The notes beneath the pieces were generated by a model. It saw only the letters and a list, made by a program, of their open reading frames with translations, did no database searches and was not told the DNA's origin. This document shows positions 10,212 to 19,086 of a stretch of DNA of 35,097 nucleotides, piece after piece. Each line of letters opens with the position of its first letter. The first letter of the stretch is position 1. The stretch comes from an uncultured Bacteroidales bacterium (GTDB lineage: Bacteria > Bacteroidota > Bacteroidia > Bacteroidales > UBA932). Location of the stretch: contig CAMZEI010000004.1 in the NCBI GenBank assembly GCA_947305815.1, positions 1-35,097 of the forward strand, read 5' to 3'. The translations under genes were made by a program, and so were the position numbers.

Positions 10212-10238
10212 GTCATTCCGGCCGAAGAGCCGGAATCT
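10212..10238 (-). repeat. REP-like palindromic repeat copy R3, inverted relative to R2
   Basis: Minus strand AGATTCCGGCTCTTCGGCCGGAATGAC shares the AGATTCCGG...CCGGAATGAC ends of R1/R2; 2 nt after the malQ stop. Confidence 0.75.
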
Positions 10239-10240
10239 CC

Positions 10241-12100
10241 TTATCGCCCCGATGCCTTTATCAGGTCGCGGACGGAGTATGTGAAGGCCGTTTCGCCAGC
10301 GAGGTCTTCCAGACACAGATGCAGGCGGAAACGCCAGTGATGATGAGGATCGGCCGGCTGGTTGATCCTCTCTTCGTTACGCTCCGGCCGGCGCAGCTTC
10401 TCGTCTATCGAGAGCCAGTCCTGCAGAGGGAAGATGGCGAGCATCGAAGGTGAATAGAGGAACTCCACCAGCGCGTCCCTGCAGGCCATAGAGTCGGGAT
10501 CCTCGGTGAACTGCATGCGCAGGGTCTCCATATCGTGACTCGAGGTGGCGCATACGCTGAGGTACTTCCAGGGGCCCTCCTGCTCCATGCCGCGCATCTT
10601 GAGAGAGAGTATCTTCTCGTGGTCCATCACTCCGGGGACGCAGTCAGGCACCATGCCGAGGTCCTCGCCGCACGCCAGCATGCCGGTGGCACCGAGCAGC
10701 TCGGGGAGCTTGCGCTCAGCATTGACGCGCCAGAAGTCATCGTGACGGTGGTAGAAGAAGTCGTTGTACAGAGCGCCGTACTTCTCCTGCTGCCACCACT
10801 CGAGCTTGCTGTTGTCGGGCTTAATCAGCGGCTGATACATGCCGGGATGCCTGGGGTCCGGATGGAAGAGGCCCTCCAGAGGCAGCCCCATGTCCAGGAT
10901 CTCCTTCTCGCTGTAGGGCAGTGCCGGGTTGAAATGGCCCAGAAGCCCTCCGGTGAACTCCTTCGGGATCTCCCAGATGCGGAAGAATCCGAGTATATGG
11001 TCGATGCGGAAAGCGTCGAAGTACTGGCTCATCTTGCGCAGGCGCTCTTTCCACCAGGCATAGTCATCCTTTGCCATCTCTTCCCAGTTGTAGGTGGGGA
11101 AGCCCCAGTTCTGGCCTTCGGTGGAGAAGAAATCCGGCGGAGCTCCGGTGGAGGAGTCGAGATTGAAGAGCTCGGGATGCCAGTAGGCCTCGGCACTGTC
11201 AGCACTTACGCCAATGGGCAGGTCGCCCTTGAGATAGATACCCTTGGAGTGCGCATAAGCTACCTCTTCGGAGAACTGCTTGTCCAGATGATACTGCATC
11301 CAGGCGTAATATTCGGTCTCCAGACCGTCCCTGCGTGCGCAGAATTCGGCATATTCGCCGAGCCAGTGGGCATTAGCCTTGTAGAACTTCTTGTAATCGG
11401 CGCTTGCGAGGTCTTTTGCCCCGCGGGCCTCGTAAGCCTTGCGTATATAGGCCATCTTGGCCTTGAACACGCGAGGATAATCGAGCTCGGGAAGGGCGTT
11501 GAGGGCCTTCTGCTCACGTTTGAAAGCTGCGTCCTCCTTGATGCCCAAGTCCTGCAGGTGTATGTACAGGGGATGCAGGGCGAAGGTGCTTATGGGACTG
11601 TAGGGATAGGAGTCAGCCCACTCGCCGCGGCGGGTGGTATCGTTTACCGGCAGCAGCTGGATAAGACACTGTCCGGTCGCTGCGGCCCAGTCCACGAGGG
11701 GATGCAGATCCCTGAACTCCCCTATTCCGAAGTCGCCAGCGGTCCTCAGCGAGAATATAGGCACGGCAGTGCCGGCTCCCTTGAAGCCGGGGGCGTCGAA
11801 CACTTCAGCCGAATGCTTGCGCGGGAAGGGGCAGCCCTCGACAGGGCAGTCTATCCATGTGTCGTTAATTACGCTCTCCAGCTCGGTCCTGTGATGATGG
11901 ACCCATTCTGTCCTGCGAATCAGTCCGTCAGCCATCACGAGGTAGCTGTAATCTGCGAGCATGGCCTTGGTGCATCCTTTGACGGTTACTGTCCACATGC
12001 CGTCACCGGCCCAGTCCATGCGGTATTTTACATCATCCGCAGTCAGGCACAAGCTCTCGCCCCAGCGGGTGTTGTAGTGAATATTGAAAGTTACCTGCAT
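10241..12100 (-). CDS. malQ: 4-alpha-glucanotransferase, GH77, with one N-terminal CBM20-like starch-binding domain
   Basis: GTAVPIFSLRTAGDFGIGEFRDL, LLPVNDTT, FDAFRIDHILGFFRIWEIP, CGEDLGMVPDCVPGVM; N-term MQVTFNIHYNTRWGESL. Confidence 0.93.
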   Translation of the reverse strand: MQVTFNIHYNTRWGESLCLTADDVKYRMDWAGDGMWTVTVKGCTKAMLADYSYLVMADGLIRRTEWVHHHRTELESVINDTWIDCPVEGCPFPRKHSAEVFDAPGFKGAGTAVPIFSLRTAGDFGIGEFRDLHPLVDWAAATGQCLIQLLPVNDTTRRGEWADSYPYSPISTFALHPLYIHLQDLGIKEDAAFKREQKALNALPELDYPRVFKAKMAYIRKAYEARGAKDLASADYKKFYKANAHWLGEYAEFCARRDGLETEYYAWMQYHLDKQFSEEVAYAHSKGIYLKGDLPIGVSADSAEAYWHPELFNLDSSTGAPPDFFSTEGQNWGFPTYNWEEMAKDDYAWWKERLRKMSQYFDAFRIDHILGFFRIWEIPKEFTGGLLGHFNPALPYSEKEILDMGLPLEGLFHPDPRHPGMYQPLIKPDNSKLEWWQQEKYGALYNDFFYHRHDDFWRVNAERKLPELLGATGMLACGEDLGMVPDCVPGVMDHEKILSLKMRGMEQEGPWKYLSVCATSSHDMETLRMQFTEDPDSMACRDALVEFLYSPSMLAIFPLQDWLSIDEKLRRPERNEERINQPADPHHHWRFRLHLCLEDLAGETAFTYSVRDLIKASGR

Positions 12101-12109
12101 AACCTTAGC

Positions 12110-13381
12110 TTACTTGAGTATCCAGCCCCATGCGGGGATAGTTACGGACTCGCCGTCGATACAGACGACGGCTTCGGAGGCGCTGAGGTTGGCATAGACG
12201 CAGACCGCGTCCTCGCCGCAGCAGCGGCTGAATGCCAGCACTCCTTCGGGGACATCTTCGATGAATACTGCGGGAGCACCCTTCTCACCTGCGGAGAGGC
12301 ACTCATGAGCATGGCGGAAGGCCACAAGCTCAGTTACGAATGAAGTGTATTCGTTGGCACTCCAGTCGACGATGGGATCCTTCTCGAAGAAGGCGAGGCG
12401 GCGACTAAGACCGATTTCCTGTCCGGTGTACACCAGCGGCTGACCCTTAGGCAGGGTGAAGCAGAGAACCTGCATGACCTTGGCAGCGTCGCCCATCCTC
12501 TCGAATTCGGTACCCTGCCAGGAGTTCTCGTCATGGTTGGAGGTGAACATCAGGCGGAAGTTCGCGCTTCCCATCCATGCATCATCCTCAGCTACATAGT
12601 CAAGGATATCCTGCACGGTCTTGGTGCCCTGAGCTACATCGTTGAGGATGTGATGCAGTTTCCATGCGTAGGAGGCGTCGAAAGTCTCGAGGGGATCAGT
12701 GAGAGCATCGCTCTCAGCCTCTGCGAGCAGATAGGCCTCTGGATAGTCGTGCCTGATGCCGGGCAGTATGCCCTTCCAGAACTTTGCGGGGACTTCACCT
12801 GCGGCATCGCAGCGGAATCCGTCCACGCCCTTGTCCAGCCAGAAGCGCATGGCTTCGTCCTGGGCTGCCCAGACTGCCTCGTTCTCATAGTTGAGGCTGC
12901 GGGTGTCGGTCCAGTCGTACTCCCAGATGGCATTGCCTTCCTCGTCCCTCTCGTAGAACTCGGCCGGCATGGTGGTCATCCACACATGGTCGGGAGCGGT
13001 CTGGTTGGCGACCCAGTCGAGGATTACCTTGAATCCCATCTCGTGTGCAGCACCAAGGAGGCTCTCGAAGTCCTCCATCGTGCCGAATTCGGGATTGACC
13101 TTGGTATAGTCGGAGATTGCATAGTAGGAGCCGAGAGTCCCCTTGCGGCCCTCAGTGCCAATCTCATACATGGGCATGAGCCAGAGGATGTCTACGCCGA
13201 GATCCTTGAGGCGCGGAAGCTGGGCTTCCACTCCGGCGAAGGTCCCCTCGGGGGAGAACTGACGGATGTTGACTTCGTACATGACAGTGTTGTAGGTCCA
13301 GTCGGGGTGCAGGGACTTGGGACCATGCGAACACGCTGCAAGAGCGAGCAGCGCCGCGAGAATGACGATAATCTTTTTCAT
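12110..13381 (-). CDS. GH13 alpha-amylase family lipoprotein
   Basis: Lipobox LALAACSHG; GH13 motifs VDGFRCDAAGEVP, YLLAEAES, MFTSNHDENSW. Confidence 0.92.
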   Translation of the reverse strand: MKKIIVILAALLALAACSHGPKSLHPDWTYNTVMYEVNIRQFSPEGTFAGVEAQLPRLKDLGVDILWLMPMYEIGTEGRKGTLGSYYAISDYTKVNPEFGTMEDFESLLGAAHEMGFKVILDWVANQTAPDHVWMTTMPAEFYERDEEGNAIWEYDWTDTRSLNYENEAVWAAQDEAMRFWLDKGVDGFRCDAAGEVPAKFWKGILPGIRHDYPEAYLLAEAESDALTDPLETFDASYAWKLHHILNDVAQGTKTVQDILDYVAEDDAWMGSANFRLMFTSNHDENSWQGTEFERMGDAAKVMQVLCFTLPKGQPLVYTGQEIGLSRRLAFFEKDPIVDWSANEYTSFVTELVAFRHAHECLSAGEKGAPAVFIEDVPEGVLAFSRCCGEDAVCVYANLSASEAVVCIDGESVTIPAWGWILK

Positions 13382-13387
13382 TTTGTG

Positions 13388-15379
13388 TTATTTGATATAA
13401 TAAACTGCAGATGAATTGCCGCCGAGGGTGAGCGAGCTGCCGCTCAGAGAGCATGTGCCGAGGCTCACTACGAGCTCTCCCAGACTGTCGCCGGGGGTGA
13501 TGGTCTTAGGAGCAGCGCCGACATTGTGGACTACGAGCACTTTGGATCCGTCGGAGCCTGTCATATACCAGGCGGCGATTGCCTTACCCTCCGAGGTATT
13601 GGTCTCGTTATATACGGGATGGCGGCTCATAACTCCGCCTGCGAGGGCGGGGCAGGTGTTGCGCGCCTTGGTGAAATCATAATAGGTATGAAGTATCGAG
13701 GACTCATCCTTCTGCTGGTTTGCAACGGAAATCTCGTCTCTGACGAGAGTGTAATCCACATGCCCTCCAAGGTCAGCGGTAGCTGCGGAGGAAGCATTGT
13801 CCCACACTATCGGGGTGCGCACCAGCTCGTCGCGGCCGCCTTCGTCCCCGTCCTTACCCCAGTAGCCGAGCTCTTCGCCCTGATAGATGTAGGGCTCGCC
13901 CTCGGCGGTGAGAAGCATGGCCGCGGCCTGTTTGCAGCGGGCGGTGTTGAGCCCGAGCACGGTGGCGGTGCGTGTCTCGTCGTGGTTGGCGAGCTTGGTC
14001 GCGGCGATAGCCTTGGGGTTCACGGCTTTGTATGCTTTGCGGTAGCCGAGTATGTCTTTGGAGAAATAGCAGCCCGTCTGCTCGTTGAGGACCCATTTGA
14101 GCCTCTCCCAGAAGTCGAATTCGAACAGGGCGGGGAGGGCTTTATAGTACTGGGCTACATCTGATGCGCCCATCCAGGCCTCGGCCACCATGTAGAAGTC
14201 CTCGGAGTGTGACTCGCGATAGCTTGCGTTGCATCGGTCGTACCACTTGCGCAGGAGCGTTACGTTGGAGCTGTTGTTGAATGTCCACATGCCGCCGCAG
14301 ATATGCTTGACGGCATCCAGACGCAGGCCGTCGATGCCAAGGCCTATCCATTTGTCCACGGTTGCGGCGATGGCCTGGAAACAGGCATTCTCCTCAGCTT
14401 TGGACACATCGCCGTAGTTGAGGTCGGGCATCCAGCTGCCGAAGGCGCCCATGTAGCGGACGCTCTGAGATACGGTATTGGAGAGGTCGAAGCGGTAGCG
14501 GCCGGTGCCGGTGAAGAAGATGTTGCCTCCGTCGCCCACGAGGTCTATGGGTATGCCTTCAGTCATGTTATAATCCTCCTGGGCGGCGCCGAACTTGGAG
14601 CCGGCGGTCCAATCCATAGACTTGCGAACAAGCACGCCGGTAGTGCCGCTGAGATCGGCCACGATGTGGTAGGTGCCGTCTTTGTCGTCCACGAACCTTA
14701 CGGCTTTGCCGTCATGTCCCTGGGGCCACATCCAGAGGTTCCAGGTGGCGCTGCCATTGGTTACAGCTTCGCTTGTGGAACTGACCTTGAGGCGCGGCGA
14801 TCCGCTCGTTGCCGAATGCCATTCGTCATTGTTGTAGGAGTAGCCTTTGAGCATGGGATAGCTGCTCCACTCGGAGGCCGGATTCGTGCAGATGAAATAG
14901 TAATCCCTGTAGGGGCTCGAGGGGTCTGCTAGAGCCTCTGTGAACCATGGATGACCCTTGCCGCTGTGGTTGAGGACATAGTCCATGTATATCTTTATCC
15001 CCTTGGCGTGGGCTGCGTCAATAAGTGCCTTGAAATCGGCCTCGCTGCCGTATTTGGGATTGAGCGCGCCGTAATCCACGACATCATAGCCGTGATAGGA
15101 GTCGGCCGGATGTGCGGGGGAGAGCCAGATTGCGCTCACTCCCAGGCCGTCCAGATAATCCAAATGCTGCCTGATTCCGTTGAAATCCCCTATCCTGTCG
15201 CCGTCGCTGTCGGCGAAGCTGTAAATCAGGAGCTGGTAGGTGATACCTCCCTTTTTGTCTCCTGCTGCGTACGCGGGGATGCTGTCGTCATGGGTAGGAT
15301 CTACGGTCGGGGTCTTGTCGCAGGCCGCAAGGAGAAGCGCCAGCACACAAAGGACCATCCAGTATAAGGTCTTTTTCAT
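13388..15379 (-). CDS. susG: GH13 alpha-amylase lipoprotein, SusG-like
   Basis: Lipobox LLLAACDKT; GH13 motifs MDYVLNHSG, IDGLRLDAVKHI, YMVAEAWMG, KLANHDETRT; within the Sus-like locus. Confidence 0.88.
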   Translation of the reverse strand: MKKTLYWMVLCVLALLLAACDKTPTVDPTHDDSIPAYAAGDKKGGITYQLLIYSFADSDGDRIGDFNGIRQHLDYLDGLGVSAIWLSPAHPADSYHGYDVVDYGALNPKYGSEADFKALIDAAHAKGIKIYMDYVLNHSGKGHPWFTEALADPSSPYRDYYFICTNPASEWSSYPMLKGYSYNNDEWHSATSGSPRLKVSSTSEAVTNGSATWNLWMWPQGHDGKAVRFVDDKDGTYHIVADLSGTTGVLVRKSMDWTAGSKFGAAQEDYNMTEGIPIDLVGDGGNIFFTGTGRYRFDLSNTVSQSVRYMGAFGSWMPDLNYGDVSKAEENACFQAIAATVDKWIGLGIDGLRLDAVKHICGGMWTFNNSSNVTLLRKWYDRCNASYRESHSEDFYMVAEAWMGASDVAQYYKALPALFEFDFWERLKWVLNEQTGCYFSKDILGYRKAYKAVNPKAIAATKLANHDETRTATVLGLNTARCKQAAAMLLTAEGEPYIYQGEELGYWGKDGDEGGRDELVRTPIVWDNASSAATADLGGHVDYTLVRDEISVANQQKDESSILHTYYDFTKARNTCPALAGGVMSRHPVYNETNTSEGKAIAAWYMTGSDGSKVLVVHNVGAAPKTITPGDSLGELVVSLGTCSLSGSSLTLGGNSSAVYYIK

Positions 15380-15402
15380 ATACAGGTTATTAGTTTAGTC
15401 TC

Positions 15403-15410
15403 CAAATGTA
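15403..15410 (-). promoter_or_regulatory. -7 box (TACATTTG) upstream of susG-like gene
   Basis: TAnnTTTG match on minus strand between the susE terminator and the susG start. Confidence 0.5.
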
Positions 15411-15436
15411 CACAAAAGCCCGATGATTTACAACAA

Positions 15437-15464
15437 AAAAGGCCCCCGCGTCGCGGGAGCCTTT
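15437..15464 (-). terminator. Rho-independent terminator after the susE-like gene
   Basis: Minus strand AAAAGGCTCCCGCGA/CGCGGGGGCCTTTTTTG hairpin with U tract. Confidence 0.85.
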
Positions 15465-15493
15465 TAAGGTAAGATTTACTCTAAGTATAAATA

Positions 15494-17458
15494 TTAGAGA
15501 GTGCAGTGAAGTTCGAGTTTGGTACCACCCTTGTTGCTCCATGCCCAGAGAGTAATCTGCTCTGCAGGGATTGCAAGAAGGTCGGCACGGGGGATAGAGA
15601 ACTCAACAGCTACTCCGTCTTCGGTGACAGCGCCAGCGCATGCCATAGCTGCTACGGAGCAGGATTCAGGAGCTACTGCCCCAGCCTTTGCAACAGTGAT
15701 GTGACCGCTTTCTGCGTAAGGATATGCGACAAGGACCATTTCGTAAGGACCATTGCCCCACAGTTCTACGCCTGTTGCGGGATCGTTATCGGTGTCAAAG
15801 CAAAGGTAAACATAGCCATTTCCATCCCAGAGATCTGCCATGCGCTCAGTTGTCCTCTTGTAATAGAGGTAGATGTTTTTGGAATCAGAGGTGGCCTTGA
15901 AAGCTGCAGAGACAGACTCTCCGGTTACACCTTCAATTGCATCCCAGTCACTCAGATCGCCGTCGATAACGATAGCGGGAGCTACTGCATCCTCGATGGT
16001 TGCGGTGCCAGCGTTGAAGTCAAGGCTGATCTTCTTGCCGCCTTCGACATTGAAGCGAGCCTGGTCGTCGCCACCTGCACGGTAGACAATCTTGCCGTCT
16101 TCGTAGAATACGAACTCGGTCTTCCACCAGTCATACCAGCCGTTAGGGGTGCACTGATTGTCAGCAACGGTAGGGACAACCTTGCTGGCCATACGGAGCT
16201 CTCCAGCGCCGGAAGTGGTGATAACCATCTTGTCGCCCTCAGCGACGAATTCCTCAGCGGAGTCGAAGTCCCAGCCGCCGGTGAACACTGCGTCACCGAA
16301 GCCGAACACCTTTGCGGGAGCAATCTCAACGACACCTTCGTTGCCGTCGACAAATACGGTATAGAAGCCGGTCTCAGGGACCCAGCAGTTGCCGTCTGCT
16401 ACAGAGTAGCCGACAGTGCCTGCGCCGGTGAAGTCACCGTTCCAAGCCTTGACAGAGCAGAACTTGAAGCCCTGGTCCTTGTCGAACCAGCGGGTGCACC
16501 AGAACTTGCCGGTGGTGCCCCATACGGGAACGAGCTCAGCGACGCCGTCGCTATCCCAGCTCCAGCCTCCGAACTGAGCACCGATCATGTACATGTGCTC
16601 GGGAGCAGCAGAAGCGGACTCCTGGATTACCTCATACTTGAAAGAGTTGGCGATGTCGCCCTCAGCAAGCTTGTAGGTAAGGGTGATCTTGTAAGTACCT
16701 GCGCCTTCGGTTACAGCGATGTTGTCTCCACCGGGCTTGCAGTCCTTACCGAGGTTGGTGTTAGCCTTGACCTTTCCTTCTGCATCGAGGGTGATCTTCC
16801 ATGCGTTGTTGTAAGCGAACTTGAACTCGCCGCCAGCGGCAAGCTCCTGTCCGGAAAGGGTGTAGGTGATACCTGCGTTGGAAGCAGCAGTTGCCTCAAG
16901 AGCGGTGAAGCCCCAGCTGTTCATACCGCCGCGCACGCCAAGGGTTACGGGGCAGAGCACGATCTGAGCGTCAGCGAGGACGCCGTCCTCGTTGAGGTCG
17001 AGCACGATGTGATACAGGCCGGTTGCGGAAACCTTCATCTTGGGAGCAGCGTCACCGATGACGAGGGTGCCCTTGAACACGCCGGTAGCGGGGTTCTCTT
17101 CGTAGATGGTGCCGACGGGCTTGCCGTCATCGCCGAGCTCAGGAATGAACTCTGAAAGGGTTGCACCGTAAGCGATCTGCTCGCCGCCCTTCACATAAGC
17201 GAGGGTGAAATCCTTACCGCCTTCGAGGACGATGTACTTCTCGTACATACCTGCGCGCTGAGTCTGAGAAGCTGCCTCGTTGATACCGACGGCCATGGTG
17301 AGCTCCTTAGTGACTGTGCTCATGCCGGTAGCCTCACCGACCACGTAGAAGCCGTCTTCTGTGATGTTGTTCACATCGGGCTTCTTCACATCCTTGTCGC
17401 AAGCCACCACGCTGAAAGCGAGGGCAGCTATGCCAAGAAACCAAAAGAATTTTTTCAT
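15494..17458 (-). CDS. SusE/SusF-like multidomain outer-membrane starch-binding lipoprotein with C-terminal CBM9-like domain
   Basis: Lipobox FSVVACDKD; SusE/F-like modules (HMYMIGAQFGGWSWDSDGVAELVPV, GDAVFTGGWDFDSAEEF); C-term IDGDLSDWDAIEGV...GYVYLCFDTDNDPATG; directly after SusD. Confidence 0.82.
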   Translation of the reverse strand: MKKFFWFLGIAALAFSVVACDKDVKKPDVNNITEDGFYVVGEATGMSTVTKELTMAVGINEAASQTQRAGMYEKYIVLEGGKDFTLAYVKGGEQIAYGATLSEFIPELGDDGKPVGTIYEENPATGVFKGTLVIGDAAPKMKVSATGLYHIVLDLNEDGVLADAQIVLCPVTLGVRGGMNSWGFTALEATAASNAGITYTLSGQELAAGGEFKFAYNNAWKITLDAEGKVKANTNLGKDCKPGGDNIAVTEGAGTYKITLTYKLAEGDIANSFKYEVIQESASAAPEHMYMIGAQFGGWSWDSDGVAELVPVWGTTGKFWCTRWFDKDQGFKFCSVKAWNGDFTGAGTVGYSVADGNCWVPETGFYTVFVDGNEGVVEIAPAKVFGFGDAVFTGGWDFDSAEEFVAEGDKMVITTSGAGELRMASKVVPTVADNQCTPNGWYDWWKTEFVFYEDGKIVYRAGGDDQARFNVEGGKKISLDFNAGTATIEDAVAPAIVIDGDLSDWDAIEGVTGESVSAAFKATSDSKNIYLYYKRTTERMADLWDGNGYVYLCFDTDNDPATGVELWGNGPYEMVLVAYPYAESGHITVAKAGAVAPESCSVAAMACAGAVTEDGVAVEFSIPRADLLAIPAEQITLWAWSNKGGTKLELHCTL

Positions 17459-17513
17459 TTCAGTTGTTTGTTAAATAATGGTTGATAAAAATGTTGAAAT
17501 ATAGATTTGCGGA

Positions 17514-19073
17514 TTAGTATCCGGGATTCTGCTCATATACGCCGGGGGCGCCGTCCCTGACCCAGTCAGGGATGGGGAAGATGCGGTGGTTGGCGTCGCT
17601 CACACTCTTGAACTCCCAGGTGCCGCCATAGGCTCCAAAGCGGATAAGGTCGTCGCGGCGGTGTCCCTCCCATGCAAGCTCGCGTCCGCGCTCGTCAAGG
17701 AGCTCGGCGTAGTCGATTGTGTCGTATTCGGGGAGACCGGCACGGGTGTGGACCTGATTGATGCAGTCGAGAGCCACATCGTCAGCTACTCCGCCGTTCT
17801 GCCTCATGCGGGCCTCTGCCTTCATAAGGAGCACGTCTGCATAGCGATAGATGGGGAAGTCGGAGTCGGCGTGATGGGCGATACCATTGGCGAATTCGAA
17901 CTTGAAGAAGCGGGCGCCTTCGCAGGAGTTGGCTGCGGTAGGATCCTGAATGGTGGTCACCTTGGGGTCAATAATCACCTTGAAGTGAGAATCGGCGTGG
18001 TCCCATTCGACGACATTGCCGGTCCAGCTGTCGCGCTTGTAGATGAGGGTGCTCCAGTCGGCAGGGGTATCATAGACGGGGCCTGTGAACCACTGGGCCT
18101 TGCGCACATCTGCATCGGAGTACTTGTTGTAGAAGGATTCGAGAGTGCAGGGGCCGTTCCAGCAGTCGGTGGTGAAGCCGAACACGTCGCGCATTGCATA
18201 GTGCTGGGTGATCAGGTGGAACATGTTGCCGTTGGCATAGACTGCGTCGAATACGATGGGGAAGATTATCTCCTTGTTGCCGGTATTCGAAATCTTGAAA
18301 GCGTCGAAGTAGTCGTCGTTGAGATCGTAGTACTTGCCGTCGATGATCAGGTCGCAGTAGTGCTCTGCGTCTGCCCAGCGGGGAGTGCCTGTATAGACCT
18401 CGGCGTTGAGGTACATCTTGGCAAGAATCATGTAGGCAACGGGACGGGTCATGGAGCCGTAGCGGACCTCGTCTCCTACGAGCTCAAGGTTATCCAGAAG
18501 CTCCTGCTCAATCCACTCGAATACTTCCTTGCGGGTGTACTGCTTGGTCTCACGGACACCGTCATCGATATGTACGTTGCCATACACATCCATGGCAAGG
18601 AGGTGGTAGAATGCGCGGAGTATCTTGGTCTCGGCGATTCCGGACTTTGCGGCGTCGGAGTAGGTGCTCTCGTCGTCGCCCATGATGTTGTGAATGTTGT
18701 CTAAAACAGTGTTGCACTTGGTGACTCCGCCGTATGCGAAGCTCCATCCGTTGTTGATATCGCGGGTGTTGCTGCCCCAGGTGTGCTGGTGCATGGCCAT
18801 GGGCACGCCGGCGTCATACCAGTCAGTACCGCGGGTAGGGACAACAACCTCGTCGGAGGTGTATTCCTGGAGGCTCCAGAAGCCCTCGCGATAGATATAG
18901 CCGTACTCACCTGCCAGCTGCGAATAAGCATTGGCAATGAGGGTGGAGAACTGCTCGGGGGTCTTGAAATAGTCCTCCTTGCGCACGTCGGTATAGACTT
19001 CCGGAGAGAGGTCGGTGCAGGCGACGGCTGCGAGGCCGAGGGCTGCTGCGAAGAGTTTAAATATGTTTTTCAT
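17514..19073 (-). CDS. susD: SusD/RagB family nutrient-binding outer membrane lipoprotein
   Basis: Lipobox AAVACTDLSPE; SusD features (FSTLIANAYSQLAG, KILRAFYHLLAMDVYGNVHID, ADVLLMKAEARMRQ, ERGRELAWEGHRRDDLIRFG). Confidence 0.95.
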   Translation of the reverse strand: MKNIFKLFAAALGLAAVACTDLSPEVYTDVRKEDYFKTPEQFSTLIANAYSQLAGEYGYIYREGFWSLQEYTSDEVVVPTRGTDWYDAGVPMAMHQHTWGSNTRDINNGWSFAYGGVTKCNTVLDNIHNIMGDDESTYSDAAKSGIAETKILRAFYHLLAMDVYGNVHIDDGVRETKQYTRKEVFEWIEQELLDNLELVGDEVRYGSMTRPVAYMILAKMYLNAEVYTGTPRWADAEHYCDLIIDGKYYDLNDDYFDAFKISNTGNKEIIFPIVFDAVYANGNMFHLITQHYAMRDVFGFTTDCWNGPCTLESFYNKYSDADVRKAQWFTGPVYDTPADWSTLIYKRDSWTGNVVEWDHADSHFKVIIDPKVTTIQDPTAANSCEGARFFKFEFANGIAHHADSDFPIYRYADVLLMKAEARMRQNGGVADDVALDCINQVHTRAGLPEYDTIDYAELLDERGRELAWEGHRRDDLIRFGAYGGTWEFKSVSDANHRIFPIPDWVRDGAPGVYEQNPGY

Positions 19074-19086
19074 ATCCGTACAGTCT

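Noticed and set aside
10535-12343. 602-aa plus-strand ORF opposite malQ
   Set aside because: Antisense shadow ORF of GH77 and part of GH13; no family features.
15506-17155. 549-aa plus-strand ORF opposite the susE-like gene
   Set aside because: Antisense shadow ORF; sense strand has lipobox, domain motifs and operon context.
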